Shown here: piece by piece, positions 34,092-44,641 of the stretch
Numbering within the stretch: position 1 is the stretch's first letter
Layout: every line of letters begins with the position of its first letter
Source of the DNA: Proteromonas lacertae
Lineage: Eukaryota; Sar; Bigyra; Opalinata; Proteromonadidae
Direction of reading: 5' to 3'
DNA length: 64,000 nt
Assembly (NCBI GenBank): GCA_002245135.1
Contig: NGBS01001160.1
Span: 620,001 to 684,000, forward strand
Program-made: the position numbers and the translations under genes
The notes under the pieces: model-generated
Database searches by the model: none
What the model was told of the DNA's origin: nothing
The model's input: the letters and a program-made list of their open reading frames with translations, nothing else

Positions 34092-34104
34092 ATATAAGTT
34101 ACAT

Positions 34105-35673
34105 TTATTCAATTACTTTTCCTCCTACTATTTTTCCATAATTATCATCATCATATTTTTTATTTCCTACCCTGCATGAACAGCCAAATTTTATTTTTTG
34201 ATTGTAACAATTTCTACTTTTAGGTATTCTATGGAATAAACTAATTCCTTCTTTCTGAGCATTGTTCTTTCTGTCCTATTCAAATGTAAATACAATGAAA
34301 ATATAATACCTCACCTAAATTAATTATATCTAAAAGAGTTTTATGAATATCAAATGCTGTTACAAATCTATTTTGATTAATTAATAAATTTTTATAATAT
34401 TTTTTGTGGATATTTTTAAATGACTTTGGGAATATCTATAATGAGATTAAATAAATAATACCATGAATAAAAGTGGAAGAGAATGATCAATCCTTCCAAA
34501 CTATAGAATATAAGCATAATTATACACTACTCTCGTAATATTTTTTATAATGCATTCCATGATCTGCTGTAATAATCATAATACTTTTATTTATTATCCC
34601 ATTATTATGTAAATATTTTAGATAATTAGAAAAATCTTCATCAACTCTAGGAACAGATTTTAATTCAGGATCATGTGAATCCTTCAATATTGTAATTGAA
34701 ATTACTGGTTGTTGAGTAGAGTGATAGTATTTCAATGCATCTTTAAAGTAATTGAAATAATGTTGATGTATTTGTTTATCTCCTAAACATCTAGGATTTC
34801 TGAATAGTTCATATTTATGATAATTAGAATCATATGTAGGATAATTCAAATTGTGATGAGAGCCAGTATATTTATTAATGCCATGAAATGTTTCATTAAT
34901 ATCACATCCTAAATTTGCATTTATTGTAATGTAATTATTCTCTTTATAATCTTCTAAAATGAATTTATGAAAATTCTCATTATTATCAGAATAGTTAGCT
35001 CTAAAACCATAAAATAAAGGCACAAAATTACCCTTTGAATTATGATGAATAGTATGATACTTTAACATATCGAACATAGAATAGTAATTTCTTATAGATT
35101 TTAAATATTCTATTGTTTTAGGTAATTGATGTTTTAAAACAAACCTATATCCACCATCAAACATAATAATATGCACTGATAATTTTGATCTATTTATTAA
35201 TGATGATTTTAAATCATGTGGTATAAATTTCAAATACCATTTAGATTTTCTTTCTGTTGCATTAATGCGTGATGGAATTATTTCAATAATTTCAGAGATT
35301 AAAGCTGTTGTATTTCCTTTCTAATAACAATAATTATATATTATACTTTTAGATGCAATTTATTTTGATAATGAATTTTGTTTATAATTTTATGTTGCTT
35401 AATTATTACATCTAAATTTGTTGTAATTCTATTATAGGAAAATGATAAATAATCAGGCATTTTTGAACAATAATTATATCTTTGTGAAGATATTAAATGA
35501 AAAGTGTTTCTTATATTACACGGTATTTGACATACGTCTTTGCTTGAATCATAATATACATCGCTTAAAAATCCTCCACATAAACTTTCATTTGGAAAAA
35601 TAATAGTATTATCATTTTTGAAATACGAATAGATTATTATACCAAATATAAATAATAATTTTAAAATATACAT
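34105..35673 (-). CDS. DUF229 family protein, sulfatase/alkaline-phosphatase-like fold (485 aa, 5 exons)
   Basis: Exons 35,673-35,347, 35,320-34,526, 34,500-34,462, 34,435-34,310 and 34,275-34,105; introns 26, 25, 26 and 34 nt, all GT...TAG and frame-preserving. Signal-anchor at residues 1-18. DUF229 hallmarks: IIMFDGGYR, ITADHGMHY, then across introns FGRIDHSLPLLFM, NRFVTAFDIHKTLLDI and KEGISLFHRIP ... CYNQ...CSC. Without splicing the protein would stop after ADHGMHYKKYYESSV. The fold suggests a phospho- or sulfo-transfer or hydrolysis on glycans; the exact reaction is unknown. It is the only clearly intron-bearing gene of the glycan array. Confidence 0.85.
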
Positions 35674-35708
35674 CTATTTATCAAAACCATATGATATAAA
35701 AATTAGAG

Positions 35709-36557
35709 ATGTTTGATAAAAATCAGAGTTATATAATAATCATATTTATAATATTTATAATATTCATATATCATAATTATCATATTATTAATAGGAAAGG
35801 TGTAATAAAAAAATGTGCAATAAGGAATATAAAGAAAAAAAGTTCAAAATATGTGTGGAATTCTGGTAATTATATAGATTTAGGAGCAAATAGCGGTGAT
35901 TCAGTAATATGGTTTTATAATATTACTATGGATAGAATAAAATATACTGTACCTTATCCTAAGATTTTATTAAATATATCCAAAAATTTTAATACATACA
36001 TCTTTGAAGCAAATCCATTTTTATGTAAACAATTGCTTAAAGTCATAAACTATATCAAAAAGAAAACAAATTTAGTAAATTTTATAGTGTATTGTCCTTT
36101 TATTGTAAGTATTTATGATGGAGTAGATGTATTAAGTATTGATAAAAATGATGTAGCCTCATCAAAATATTATTATTCTAATATCATATATAACCGTTAT
36201 AGAAAAAATATAACTGTACCTGTTATAAATATTACTAAATTTATATCTGAAAATATACCTTATAATGATTTTAATGTAATGAAATTTGATGTTGAAGGAG
36301 AAGAGCATTATATTATACCTGATTTAATAAAAACTAATCAATTATCAAAATTTGATATTCTATATTCAGAGTTTCATAGAAAAAAACTGAATAACCCTCT
36401 TGAAGATAATGCAGCATCTATATACGAATCTTTTCTTAATTACACAAAATTGTATGGAATTGAAACATATGAAGAAGGCAATATTACTAATCTTCAAAGA
36501 AGAAAACATTTAGATCTTTATAAGGAATTATTTTCATGTAAAAATGGATTGTATTAA
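35709..36557 (+). CDS. FkbM-type methyltransferase, membrane-anchored (282 aa)
   Basis: Hydrophobic anchor at residues 8-22. SAM motif YIDLGANSGDS (55-65), acidic FEANP loop, a Val-Leu-Ser-Asp-like stretch (VDVLSID), VINITKFISENI and VMKFDVEGEEHYIIPDL are the FkbM pattern. Family members O-methylate sugars or polyketides. Intronless, intact, divergent from DUF229 with a 35-bp gap, so the two may share a promoter. Confidence 0.82.
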   Translation: MFDKNQSYIIIIFIIFIIFIYHNYHIINRKGVIKKCAIRNIKKKSSKYVWNSGNYIDLGANSGDSVIWFYNITMDRIKYTVPYPKILLNISKNFNTYIFEANPFLCKQLLKVINYIKKKTNLVNFIVYCPFIVSIYDGVDVLSIDKNDVASSKYYYSNIIYNRYRKNITVPVINITKFISENIPYNDFNVMKFDVEGEEHYIIPDLIKTNQLSKFDILYSEFHRKKLNNPLEDNAASIYESFLNYTKLYGIETYEEGNITNLQRRKHLDLYKELFSCKNGLY

Positions 36558-36654
36558 ATGAAAGAATTATATTATATTACTCTCTAGTAGTGAATGAAAC
36601 ATTAAAACAATAAATAAAAATAACTACGTTTTATATATACAATTTTACATCTAA

Positions 36655-36720
36655 ATAAGTAAAAATATGAATTTAGTTTGTTTTAAAAGTGTTTGTTAAA
36701 CAAACCGTCTGCTCTAACAA
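36655..36720. mobile_element. MITE family B end fragment
   Basis: AATTTAGTTTGTTTTAAAAG then TGTTTGTTAAACAAACCGTC is a decayed right-arm end. The rest of 36,558-36,854 is AT-rich with no gene. Confidence 0.5.
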
Positions 36721-36854
36721 ACAGTATTATTGATATTATTATATAATAAAGCAACAAAAGTAATATTATAATCTATTCATTTTAAAACCTTAATTTCATT
36801 TTCTTCTATTGCTATTTGAAATACTAAGTGATTTGTAACAATTAATGGCTATAG

Positions 36855-37904
36855 CAGGGTTGTATTTATCGGTTACCGACGGAGATAGGTCAAAACCTAT
36901 AGGTTTTGCCTTGACCGTCGGTCGGTCAAGCCTTACAAGCCGAATATTATAAAATCTATTTTAATTCATTATATACTAATTTTCCCTTCATAAAAACTAT
37001 CTTATAATATATTTTAATACTTGATTCATATATTTTCAATTCAATTAAATAATTTTTAACTTTTTATAAAGATTTACAATTTAATACTCAACAATAATTA
37101 GGTATTTTATATAATTATGTTCTTATTTATTTCTACTAATCATCAGTTTCATTTGTAATCTATCACATGATTAATTTGATTTGGATAAGTTACTTATTTG
37201 TCCAGTATGTTTAAACTGTTCTTGGCAAGTATGTATACCCTAGGAAACTTGGACTTTAATGATAGCCAGATATTTACAATGGTTTCAGAGGTGCTGTAAT
37301 GAATATCATATTGCAAATATTCTTGTACTTCATTTGGCATAATTAATCTCTTTCTTTTTACTGAAAATGCATTTATCAAGGCTTTTTATCTTTAACATAT
37401 TATACCAAAAGGTTTTGTAAAAGTTAAAATTAAGATGTTCAAGCATATTTGCCTCTTTTAAGGCAATAACTTCACGAGCCGCTCCAATTGGTAAAACTAT
37501 ACTCCTAGAATATATAATGATAGATTATATTAGATACATTTATGATAATTATAAGAAATGATTAATGTCAAGCTAAAAGTTTGCCATTTTTTCTTTCAAA
37601 TTTTTATAATCATTCTATACTTTATATTACATATATAACACAATAGAATAACTCATTGGTAAGGTTAGATTCAATTATGAAGAAAGAAAAAAGCGCATCG
37701 ACCGACCGACGGTTAATTCGGTATTTTATAGAATGATATATAGAGCTTGAATTCAATATGTACAGTTAGATAATATTATTAATATCACATGTTTAGGAGG
37801 AGGTCAGCTAATAGTTACTACAGCCTGGTGTCGGTCAACATTTGTTTATTGACCTACGACCGATCGGTTTTCTCAGTCGGTCATGACCGATTTATACAAC
37901 CCTG
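36855..37904. mobile_element. hAT element 2, internally deleted derivative (1,050 bp)
   Basis: Ends CAGGGTTGTATTTATCGG and CCGATTTATACAACCCTG; perfect 8-bp duplication GGCTATAG (36,847-36,854 and 37,905-37,912). Subterminal GACCGTCGGTCGGTCAAGCC near 36,919 matches element 1. Between them only remnants of the transposase remain. Confidence 0.9.
37194..37490 (-). pseudogene. hAT transposase remnant
   Basis: Minus-strand reading: EVIALKEANMLEHLNFNF then YKTFWYNMLKIKSL, equivalent to the start of the element 1 transposase (MLEKLNFNYSKMFWKNMLKI). After a one-base shift it passes to a C-terminal stretch (RLIMPNEVQEYLQYDIHYST). The BED finger and the whole catalytic core are missing, so the element is non-autonomous. 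Confidence 0.75.
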
Positions 37905-37979
37905 GGCTATAGATATTTTTAACAAATATAATATTGTGTATATCATTCTTACCCATACTCCGAAAGAGATCACTGCTTC

Positions 37980-38092
37980 TGCATTACCATACCGAGCTAA
38001 CCAACACTTGTAAATAGCTTCCAGTAGTCCATGTAGGAAATCATCTCGAAAGGAAGTTGACCCCGTAGGAGGAATCCCGTAGGAACCTTACG
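37980..38092. repeat. Second copy of the foreign-block tail
   Basis: AACCAACACTTGTAAATAGC, GACCCCGTAGGAGGAATCCC and ACCTTACGTAAATAGGAC match 24,200-24,385 in order and orientation, with internal deletions. The small membrane ORF of that block is present but broken here. Confidence 0.75.
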
Positions 38093-38294
38093 TAAATAGG
38101 ACTATGGGACAAGTGTCAGAGTCCTAACGAGTTTTCTATAAGTCCGTCCCCTTCTAGATCCAGAGTTGACCTTTACGGGAGCTTCATCGATTGCATAGAC
38201 GCAGCCCCTGTAAAAGTTAACTCTGAATCTAGAAAGGGACGAACCCCTAGAAAACTCGTTAGGACTCTGTGACAATGTCCCAGGGTCCCATTTA
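38093..38294. repeat. About 200-bp imperfect palindrome at the end of the foreign tail
   Basis: TAAATAGGAC...GGGACA...CAGAGTCCTAACGAGTTTTC on the left is mirrored by AGAAAACTCGTTAGGACTCT...TGTCCCAGGGTCCCATTTA on the right. Inner stems CCGTCCC/GGGACG and CTAGATCCAGAGTT/AACTCTGAATCTAG leave a ~24-nt loop (GCTTCATCGATTGCATAGAC...). The outer left part is the tail repeat, so the tail is present twice, head to head. Confidence 0.85.
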
Positions 38295-38514
38295 TATACT
38301 ATATATAGTAGTCCTTACCTACTTTTACAAAGATTCTACGCTTAGAAGCAGCAGTTGAAGCCGATCTTCTTGACATGTTAAGTGAATGGTGAGGTAGCAC
38401 TCTATATATGCTATAAAAAAATATATGTACGATGATTTCGATATAAAAAGTATAATATTGTATAACAAATATAGTTATGTTTAACAAATAAAATATTGTG
38501 AATAGTTGTTATAT

Positions 38515-39770
38515 TTAATAATGATTCATAATACTTATATACAACAATTCAGAGGCATTTCTATATTATTCATTATATTATTTCATTGTTCACAATCAAA
38601 TAACGGTTATTTAAGCGTAACAATATTTTTGCAGATTATTTTTAACGAATTATAGTTAATTTTCCACAACTATATATTACAATTATTTTAGTATTATTAT
38701 TTACAACTAATAAAAGCTATAATAGAATTAAAAATTTGTATATAGAAATTATTTTAGTCAATATGATAATCCATCCTATGTTTTACATTTTTGGTATATA
38801 TCTCTTGAGCAGCAAATATATGTAATATATCCAATTCTCCTATCTTGTTATTTATATTACAGGAATATACTCTATATTGCTTGCATAGTAAGTATAGCAA
38901 CATTTTCAACTAACTTGTCAAATAACGTTTCGTTTTCTTATTATATTAATATTTGTAAGATTTATGAATATATTCTTGGAATGTTATGAAATTCAAATCT
39001 TATATTACATAAATATTTAATAATCTTAATTCAATCAGTTGATATACATATTTATATAATATATAAATTTATAATATTAAATATAACTACATGGTATATA
39101 TTAAGAATGATCCATTTCAATCAACTTAACATATACTTTGTTTTAAACAACTATGTTTTATATATAATAGGAAATATATCATATGAAATGTATCTTATTC
39201 GTTATCCTCTTATCCAATTACTTAGTGTAAGATATCTTATTATACTATTAGTATATATTTTCAATTATATATCGCCTATAATTATCATTATATATCACTA
39301 ATAGAGAATCATTTTTTAATAAAAAATATAGAAATGTCATTATTGCGCCAAAAATTAATCCAATGAGAGAATATTTAATTGTATATTATTATTAGGTAAT
39401 TCACATTTGGAGCAATGGTTTCCTTCAATTATACGAATAGCTAAAGGAAAAAAGAATGGAATAATTTACGAAAATTTTCATGCAAATACAGTATTTTTCA
39501 ATAACAATTAAATCCTTCTCACTTAACTTGGCTTTTTATAATATTTGTAATTGAAATAGGGTTTTGAATATGTTGAATTTTTTTTAGAGATGTGTGATAA
39601 TGAAAAATTGTTTTGGGACTATAATATAATAATTAGTGTTATTTCCATAATATCAACAATTTTAGGATATAGTGACATAGAAGAAGTGATTAACATACAT
39701 TTTATAACATATAACGCCAAAATATTCATAATCATGATAGAATTAAGAAAGTTAGTGAAATTTTAAACTA
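38515..39770 (+). pseudogene. Acyltransferase-3 / SGNH protein relic, 5' part
   Basis: The plus-strand reading IIIHNTYIQQFRGISILF then IILFHC is the first helix of acyltransferase-3. YFWYISLEQQIYVIYP and ISYEMYLIRYPLIQLLS are internal family motifs, and LLLLGNSHLEQWFPSIIRIA near 39,390-39,460 is the nucleophile block of the fused SGNH domain. Stops and frame changes throughout. It continues at 41,090-41,604 after a transposase relic of opposite strand. Family role: O-acylation of cell-surface glycans. Confidence 0.65.
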
Positions 39771-39819
39771 TCACACCATTATATTAGATGTCCTCACCGT
39801 TCATTACTTTTCTAAAATT

Positions 39820-41007
39820 TGTATGCACCACTTTCTTTACCGATTTGAAACATATGCTCGGGGTGATAGTCTTGAATGAATCTGCTATTTTTTTGATTAT
39901 TTCTTCTCTGTTTCAGTAAGAGCACGTCTCACTACGACGTTTCCATATCCCAAATATCATTTCAATTGGATTCAGGTGTGGACTATATGGAGTATTGAAT
40001 AATAATTCATTTCCTTATTCTTAATTAATTTTTCTGTATCAGGGGAATGGTAAATTATGCAATTGTCCATGAATATTAGGCATTTGCCTAATTCTTTGAT
40101 ATCATCAAGCAAGTATTGAATATATGTTCTAAAAATAATTGTTGAATTCTCTCCATATACTACTTGCGAAAAATGCATCTTAATATCACGCATACTTGCA
40201 ATCACTGTTATATGAGTTGCTGAGTTTGCCATATGTACCACTGGAGTAGTACCAATTTCAGCCCTTGCTCTACCTGTTACCAACCCCATCATCCAATGTG
40301 ACTCATCCACAAAGATGGGGCGATAACCTGATTCTAGATATGCCAAAAATTTTCGAACTACTATTTTTCTCTCTTCCTTTAGATTATTTATCTCACAAAC
40401 TCTTGATCCTCTGCTTACGAACCTCTTTAATGTAATTGTTGGCAATCCATCTCTCTTCATTTACATTGTTAATGTTCTTTGAACTGTACTTATAGACACT
40501 ACTTTGTTTGTTTTAGCTTTAATAGCTTCTTGAAGTTGTCTTAACGTTGCTCGATTGTTTCTTTTGATCTCTTCTAACAAGATCTCTCCATCACTTTTCC
40601 CCAGAAGTCTCATTTTGCCTTTGCGTACATTCACTTTATCTGAGTCTCTCTGGCTTTATACCAGTTATGTCTGAATATTTCAGTAACGAGTAATTCTGAC
40701 CTTCTACCGCATATACTTTCTTGAGGGTATCTATCTGCTGTTGGCTTATTTTCTGATATAGCCTTTTACTTGATGGAGGTTCAGAAGATGATTCTACTAC
40801 ATTATCATCATTATCCAACATAATTTCTCTTAATTCTACATAATATGAAACTGGACCATTATACACAATTTCATCATCAACCACTTGCTGAACTGCAGGC
40901 GCAGAATTAATAAAATCCTCTCTACAGTATTCATTTTTTATATAAGAATGAACATAAGTTTTTTTATTAATGATAGGTAGCTGAAAAGGAGTTGGCGCGA
41001 AAATCAA
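39820..41007 (-). pseudogene. Tc1/mariner-IS630-type transposase relic, copy 1
   Basis: Minus-strand pieces in order: a divergent N-terminus (EYCREDFINSAPAVQQ), helix-turn-helix region (SDGEILLEEIKRNNRATLRQ), then FVDESHWMMGL (first catalytic Asp), IVVYGENS-like middle, CLIFMDNCIIYHS (second Asp) and, after a shift, TPYSPHLNPIEMIFG (third acidic residue, Glu). Two frame breaks (near 40,630-40,460 and 40,010) inactivate it. It lies between two halves of an acyltransferase relic and so probably inserted there. Confidence 0.75.
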
Positions 41008-41089
41008 TAATGATTAAGGCTTGAAGCTCGGCATTATTGAATGACAAAGAAAACTTCTTATGTGAAAATATTCGTTACAAAACTTTGGC

Positions 41090-41604
41090 TTGGCAAAGTT
41101 GAGTGAGAAGGATTTAATTGTTATTGAAAAATACTGTATAATAGAAAATATGGAATTATATTTATATATCAAAAAATATGTGCAAATAGTCAATAGTTAT
41201 TCTACTATAATAATATCATCTTTTTTTATGTCTCATTCATGGATTAAAAATCTTACAAATTTTAAACATCCATTTAAAAAATATATATATTATCTAATTA
41301 TACATCTCATATATTTATAATAAATGATATTCCTTTATTGCATATCAATCCTTTAAATTGTATTTACTCTGTAACAGAAAAAAGAGAATGTTTTGCAATA
41401 GATGGAATTAATTCATCTATTACTTTAATACCATTTATATATAATCAAAAAGTAAAATATTGCAATATGAATAAATATATTTGCACAAAGAACAAGATTC
41501 AATTTGTAGTAAACGGAATTATTGTTTATAAAGACGCTAATCATTTGATATTGTCTTTTTCTGATACTTTGACTGATTATCTTAAAAAATGTTTAATAAT
41601 ATAG
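41090..41604 (+). pseudogene. Acyltransferase-3 / SGNH protein relic, 3' part
   Basis: Two frames joined by a one-base shift near 41,320. The end reads CIYSVTEKRECFAIDG ... ICTKNKIQFVVNGIIVYKDA then NHLILSFS. YKDANH is the Asp-x-x-His pair that completes the SGNH triad whose GNSH block lies at 39,390. Together with 38,515-39,770 it reconstructs one gene interrupted by the transposase relic. Confidence 0.65.
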
Positions 41605-41683
41605 ATCCATGATTTTAAATCTATCACTAAATTAAATAATAATTTAAGTCTATGAATATTGATAATTCATTAATTTTTAAACA

Positions 41684-42412
41684 CTAAAATCCATGCCAAC
41701 ATATATCTTTTACTTTATTGCTTAACATTATTTTAATCTGTTTTCTATGATAATATTTATTGATTTTTTGAAAGTTAATATTTAATTTATTATATATTAT
41801 AGCCATATGCATATCTTCTCTATATAATATTTTTCTTTCTTTCATTAATTCTTTAAACAAGGGAATAATATAATTTGAATTAATAATAACAAACCCACCG
41901 GCAACAAAATTAGGAAATGTACTAAATTTGTACAAAGATTTAGGTAAATATACTGAAGAATTTATATTTCTATTTACCTTCATGCTTGGATAATAGTATC
42001 CGGAAATCATATTCTTATTTATATATAAATAAGAGTACAAATAGATGAGAGGAATATTAGGGAATATATCATCATCTATTTTAATTATAAAATCTGATTT
42101 TAAGTTAAATAATATATAGTATCTGTATATGTTACTTGTTAATATAGTTAAATTATAATAACTATCAATAATGTCTATACCAATAATATTATAATTATTT
42201 TCTTTTTTAATATTTTCATAACATCCTTTAGTGGCTATAACAAAATAATATTTACATGAAACATGTAAGCATGAATTTGCCCATGTTTTCTTTATTATAT
42301 TTCTTTTGTTAATATGCAGAGAAGAAGATACTATAAAAAATATAATTGCAGAAAACGAATTATAATTGGGTGTAATTGAATAATTATAAATAAACAAATA
42401 ATGTAGATTCAT
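41684..42412 (-). CDS. GT31 family beta-1,3-glycosyltransferase-like (242 aa)
   Basis: GT31 blocks in order: NIIKKTW (38-44), SYYNLT (84-89), IIKIDDDIF (metal-binding DDD, 109-117), NFVAGGFVI (168-176) and YREDMHMAI (198-206). Family enzymes add galactose or N-acetylglucosamine in the Golgi. A hydrophobic stretch near residues 21-32 may be the anchor; the protein is short, so the true N-terminus could lie further upstream. Intronless, no lesions seen. Confidence 0.8.
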   Translation of the reverse strand: MNLHYLFIYNYSITPNYNSFSAIIFFIVSSSLHINKRNIIKKTWANSCLHVSCKYYFVIATKGCYENIKKENNYNIIGIDIIDSYYNLTILTSNIYRYYILFNLKSDFIIKIDDDIFPNIPLIYLYSYLYINKNMISGYYYPSMKVNRNINSSVYLPKSLYKFSTFPNFVAGGFVIINSNYIIPLFKELMKERKILYREDMHMAIIYNKLNINFQKINKYYHRKQIKIMLSNKVKDICWHGF

Positions 42413-42519
42413 TGATACTTTGATTGAATGAGAACATTTGTTTCGTTTATTATTGTATATAAATCTGTTTAATATATAATAAGAAATAAGAAAAAATAAA
42501 AATTTAGAAATAATACCTT

Positions 42520-43569
42520 CTATATTCTTATAAAGTCATATCTTTTATATATCATAGTTCTAATATATTTTACTGATTTTTGTAATGATTTTAAACAATT
42601 CAAACGATAATAAACGTTATTTACAAGCAATTTAGGGGAAAATATTGTTCTATATATATTATCTAATAGTATAAATGACTTATAAATATCGCTATCCAAT
42701 TCTTTAACATAGCTTCCATATCCCTTCTCAATAAACTCTTTTTGATGAGATATCGGCCATGCTCCCATTGATTTCATTTCTAATAATGAAAGTGCACCTG
42801 TGTCATAGAATGAGAAATAAATAATAAATTTTGATTCATTAGCTAGTGATAATATAGATTCTCTTGAATGATTACCATACTTAATAATTTCAATTCTATA
42901 TTTCTGTTTCAAATATTCTATTAAACTATTTTCTTCATTTCTTTTATTTTTATCAGCATATTTTACATATATTAAAAAATCAATTGGTCTTTCATTATAC
43001 TCATTAATTCTTTTGGTACAATTATTCATTTCAATACAAGGCTTCAAATATAAGTATTTATAATCAAATGAATTACATTTATTGTTCTTCATTATTTGCT
43101 TTTTCACTCTAACAGAATGTAAAGCATATCCAAATATACTTTTCATAATTTCACACCAATGCTTTTCATATGTATTATTTATTGAATTATACCAATTTAA
43201 TGGAGTAACATTTGGACCATATATTATTCTTGAAAATATACCATTATATGATGGATTATTAAACAAATGAATAAAGCTAGCTCTTTGTAACCATACAAAT
43301 GTGTTTTGCATATTTATGATTCTTTTTATAAAATCTATTTTAACTGATTCTTTATAAAACATTTTTGTTGTTTTTGATAGTTTTTTATCTTCATTCCACT
43401 TTATTACTGCTTTATGAATATAAGTTGATAAAGATTTAGGACCTCCTTTACCATTCCTAGGAAATACAAGATAGATGATTATTGTGGTATTGTGGTTGTT
43501 TGTGGTAAATAAATAAACCATAAATATAGTAAATAAAAAATAAGTAATTATTATGTTTACTATTTTCAT
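42520..43569 (-). CDS. GT-B fold glycosyltransferase, GT4-like (349 aa)
   Basis: Type II anchor (residues 4-22), then a glycine-rich loop YLVFPRNGKGGPKSLS typical of nucleotide-sugar GT-B enzymes. The C-terminal half has FIIYFSFYDTGALSLLEMKS, where the Glu residues correspond to the EX7E-type donor site. It begins 43 bp from a divergent GT31 gene, suggesting a shared promoter. Intact, intronless. Confidence 0.7.
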   Translation of the reverse strand: MKIVNIIITYFLFTIFMVYLFTTNNHNTTIIIYLVFPRNGKGGPKSLSTYIHKAVIKWNEDKKLSKTTKMFYKESVKIDFIKRIINMQNTFVWLQRASFIHLFNNPSYNGIFSRIIYGPNVTPLNWYNSINNTYEKHWCEIMKSIFGYALHSVRVKKQIMKNNKCNSFDYKYLYLKPCIEMNNCTKRINEYNERPIDFLIYVKYADKNKRNEENSLIEYLKQKYRIEIIKYGNHSRESILSLANESKFIIYFSFYDTGALSLLEMKSMGAWPISHQKEFIEKGYGSYVKELDSDIYKSFILLDNIYRTIFSPKLLVNNVYYRLNCLKSLQKSVKYIRTMIYKRYDFIRI

Positions 43570-43611
43570 TTTAATTTCATATACAATTTTTCTAATTTTT
43601 ATGTGTAATTT

Positions 43612-44637
43612 ATGTTATTATTAAAAAAAAACTTCTTATTATATTTAGTAATTATGATAATAATAATATCATATAATATATGTATTACCTTCATAAACAA
43701 TTTAGTTTTGTCAGATGATATGAAACTTATGAGTGAAATAACTAAAATTAATGCTTGTTGTTTTGATAATATTCCAATAAAATGCAGCAGAAAATATACA
43801 TATATTAATAATAATGTTAAAAGAAAAATTATTAATACAGATAGTACGTTTATTTATTATCATAATAGAACAGCATACAATCATTCTTTTAAAATAGAAA
43901 AGTCAAAAATTCTAATAGCACTTCATTGTCATATATCTTTATTTTATCACAGATATGTATTTAGAAAAATATACAGCTCATATAATAATATACAGCTACT
44001 ATTTTTTATTGGTTTACATAATAATAATACCATCAATAAGCAACTATATAAAGAAATGAAGAAGTATAAAGATATAGTATTATTTAATTTCTATTGTGAT
44101 TATTTTAAATTATGTATGTTAACATATAACTTTCTGATGTGGGTAAAAGATTATCAGTATTTTTATGATATAATAATCAAACAAGATACTGACACTTATT
44201 TAAATATTGAGTTAGTAGAAATAGCAGTAAATAAAATAATGAAGCATAATGTATCATTTGTACTTGGTAAGATATGGAATTTAAATAATAACAAAAAGAA
44301 ATATCCCAGTGGAATGTCATATATATTTTTAGCTAAATCAATAAATCATTTACTTAGTAACATAGATAAAAAACTATATAATATTAAATGTAGCTTTGAA
44401 GAAGATATGCTATTTGGGCTTTTATCAAGAAAAGCAAACTTTTCTTTTTTTGACTGTTTTGAATCTTTTAAATATCCAGCATATAAATATATTCCTAAAG
44501 TCCATTACAATATAAACACTACATTTATGATTCATTCACTCAGAATAGCTGAAATTGCCTTTTTGCACTTCATAAAACAAAAAAACTATATGAACACATC
44601 ATATAAGTTAAATACAACTTGTAGTTTACATAATTAA
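43612..44637 (+). CDS. GT31-like glycosyltransferase (341 aa)
   Basis: N-terminal anchor (residues 8-30). Conserved blocks: FNFYCDYFKLCMLTYNF (the D-Y-NLT equivalent), IIIKQDTDTYLN (DxD), YPSGMSYIFLA and CSFEEDMLFG. The order and spacing match GT31. Intact and intronless; the next gene starts 5 bp after its stop. Confidence 0.75.
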   Translation: MLLLKKNFLLYLVIMIIIISYNICITFINNLVLSDDMKLMSEITKINACCFDNIPIKCSRKYTYINNNVKRKIINTDSTFIYYHNRTAYNHSFKIEKSKILIALHCHISLFYHRYVFRKIYSSYNNIQLLFFIGLHNNNTINKQLYKEMKKYKDIVLFNFYCDYFKLCMLTYNFLMWVKDYQYFYDIIIKQDTDTYLNIELVEIAVNKIMKHNVSFVLGKIWNLNNNKKKYPSGMSYIFLAKSINHLLSNIDKKLYNIKCSFEEDMLFGLLSRKANFSFFDCFESFKYPAYKYIPKVHYNINTTFMIHSLRIAEIAFLHFIKQKNYMNTSYKLNTTCSLHN

Positions 44638-44641
44638 TTGA

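Noticed and set aside
38299-38376. Short basic ORF MSRRSASTAASKRR beside the palindrome as a histone-like gene
   Set aside because: Only 25 codons, no continuing exon that gives a histone fold, and adjacent sequence is repeat tail.
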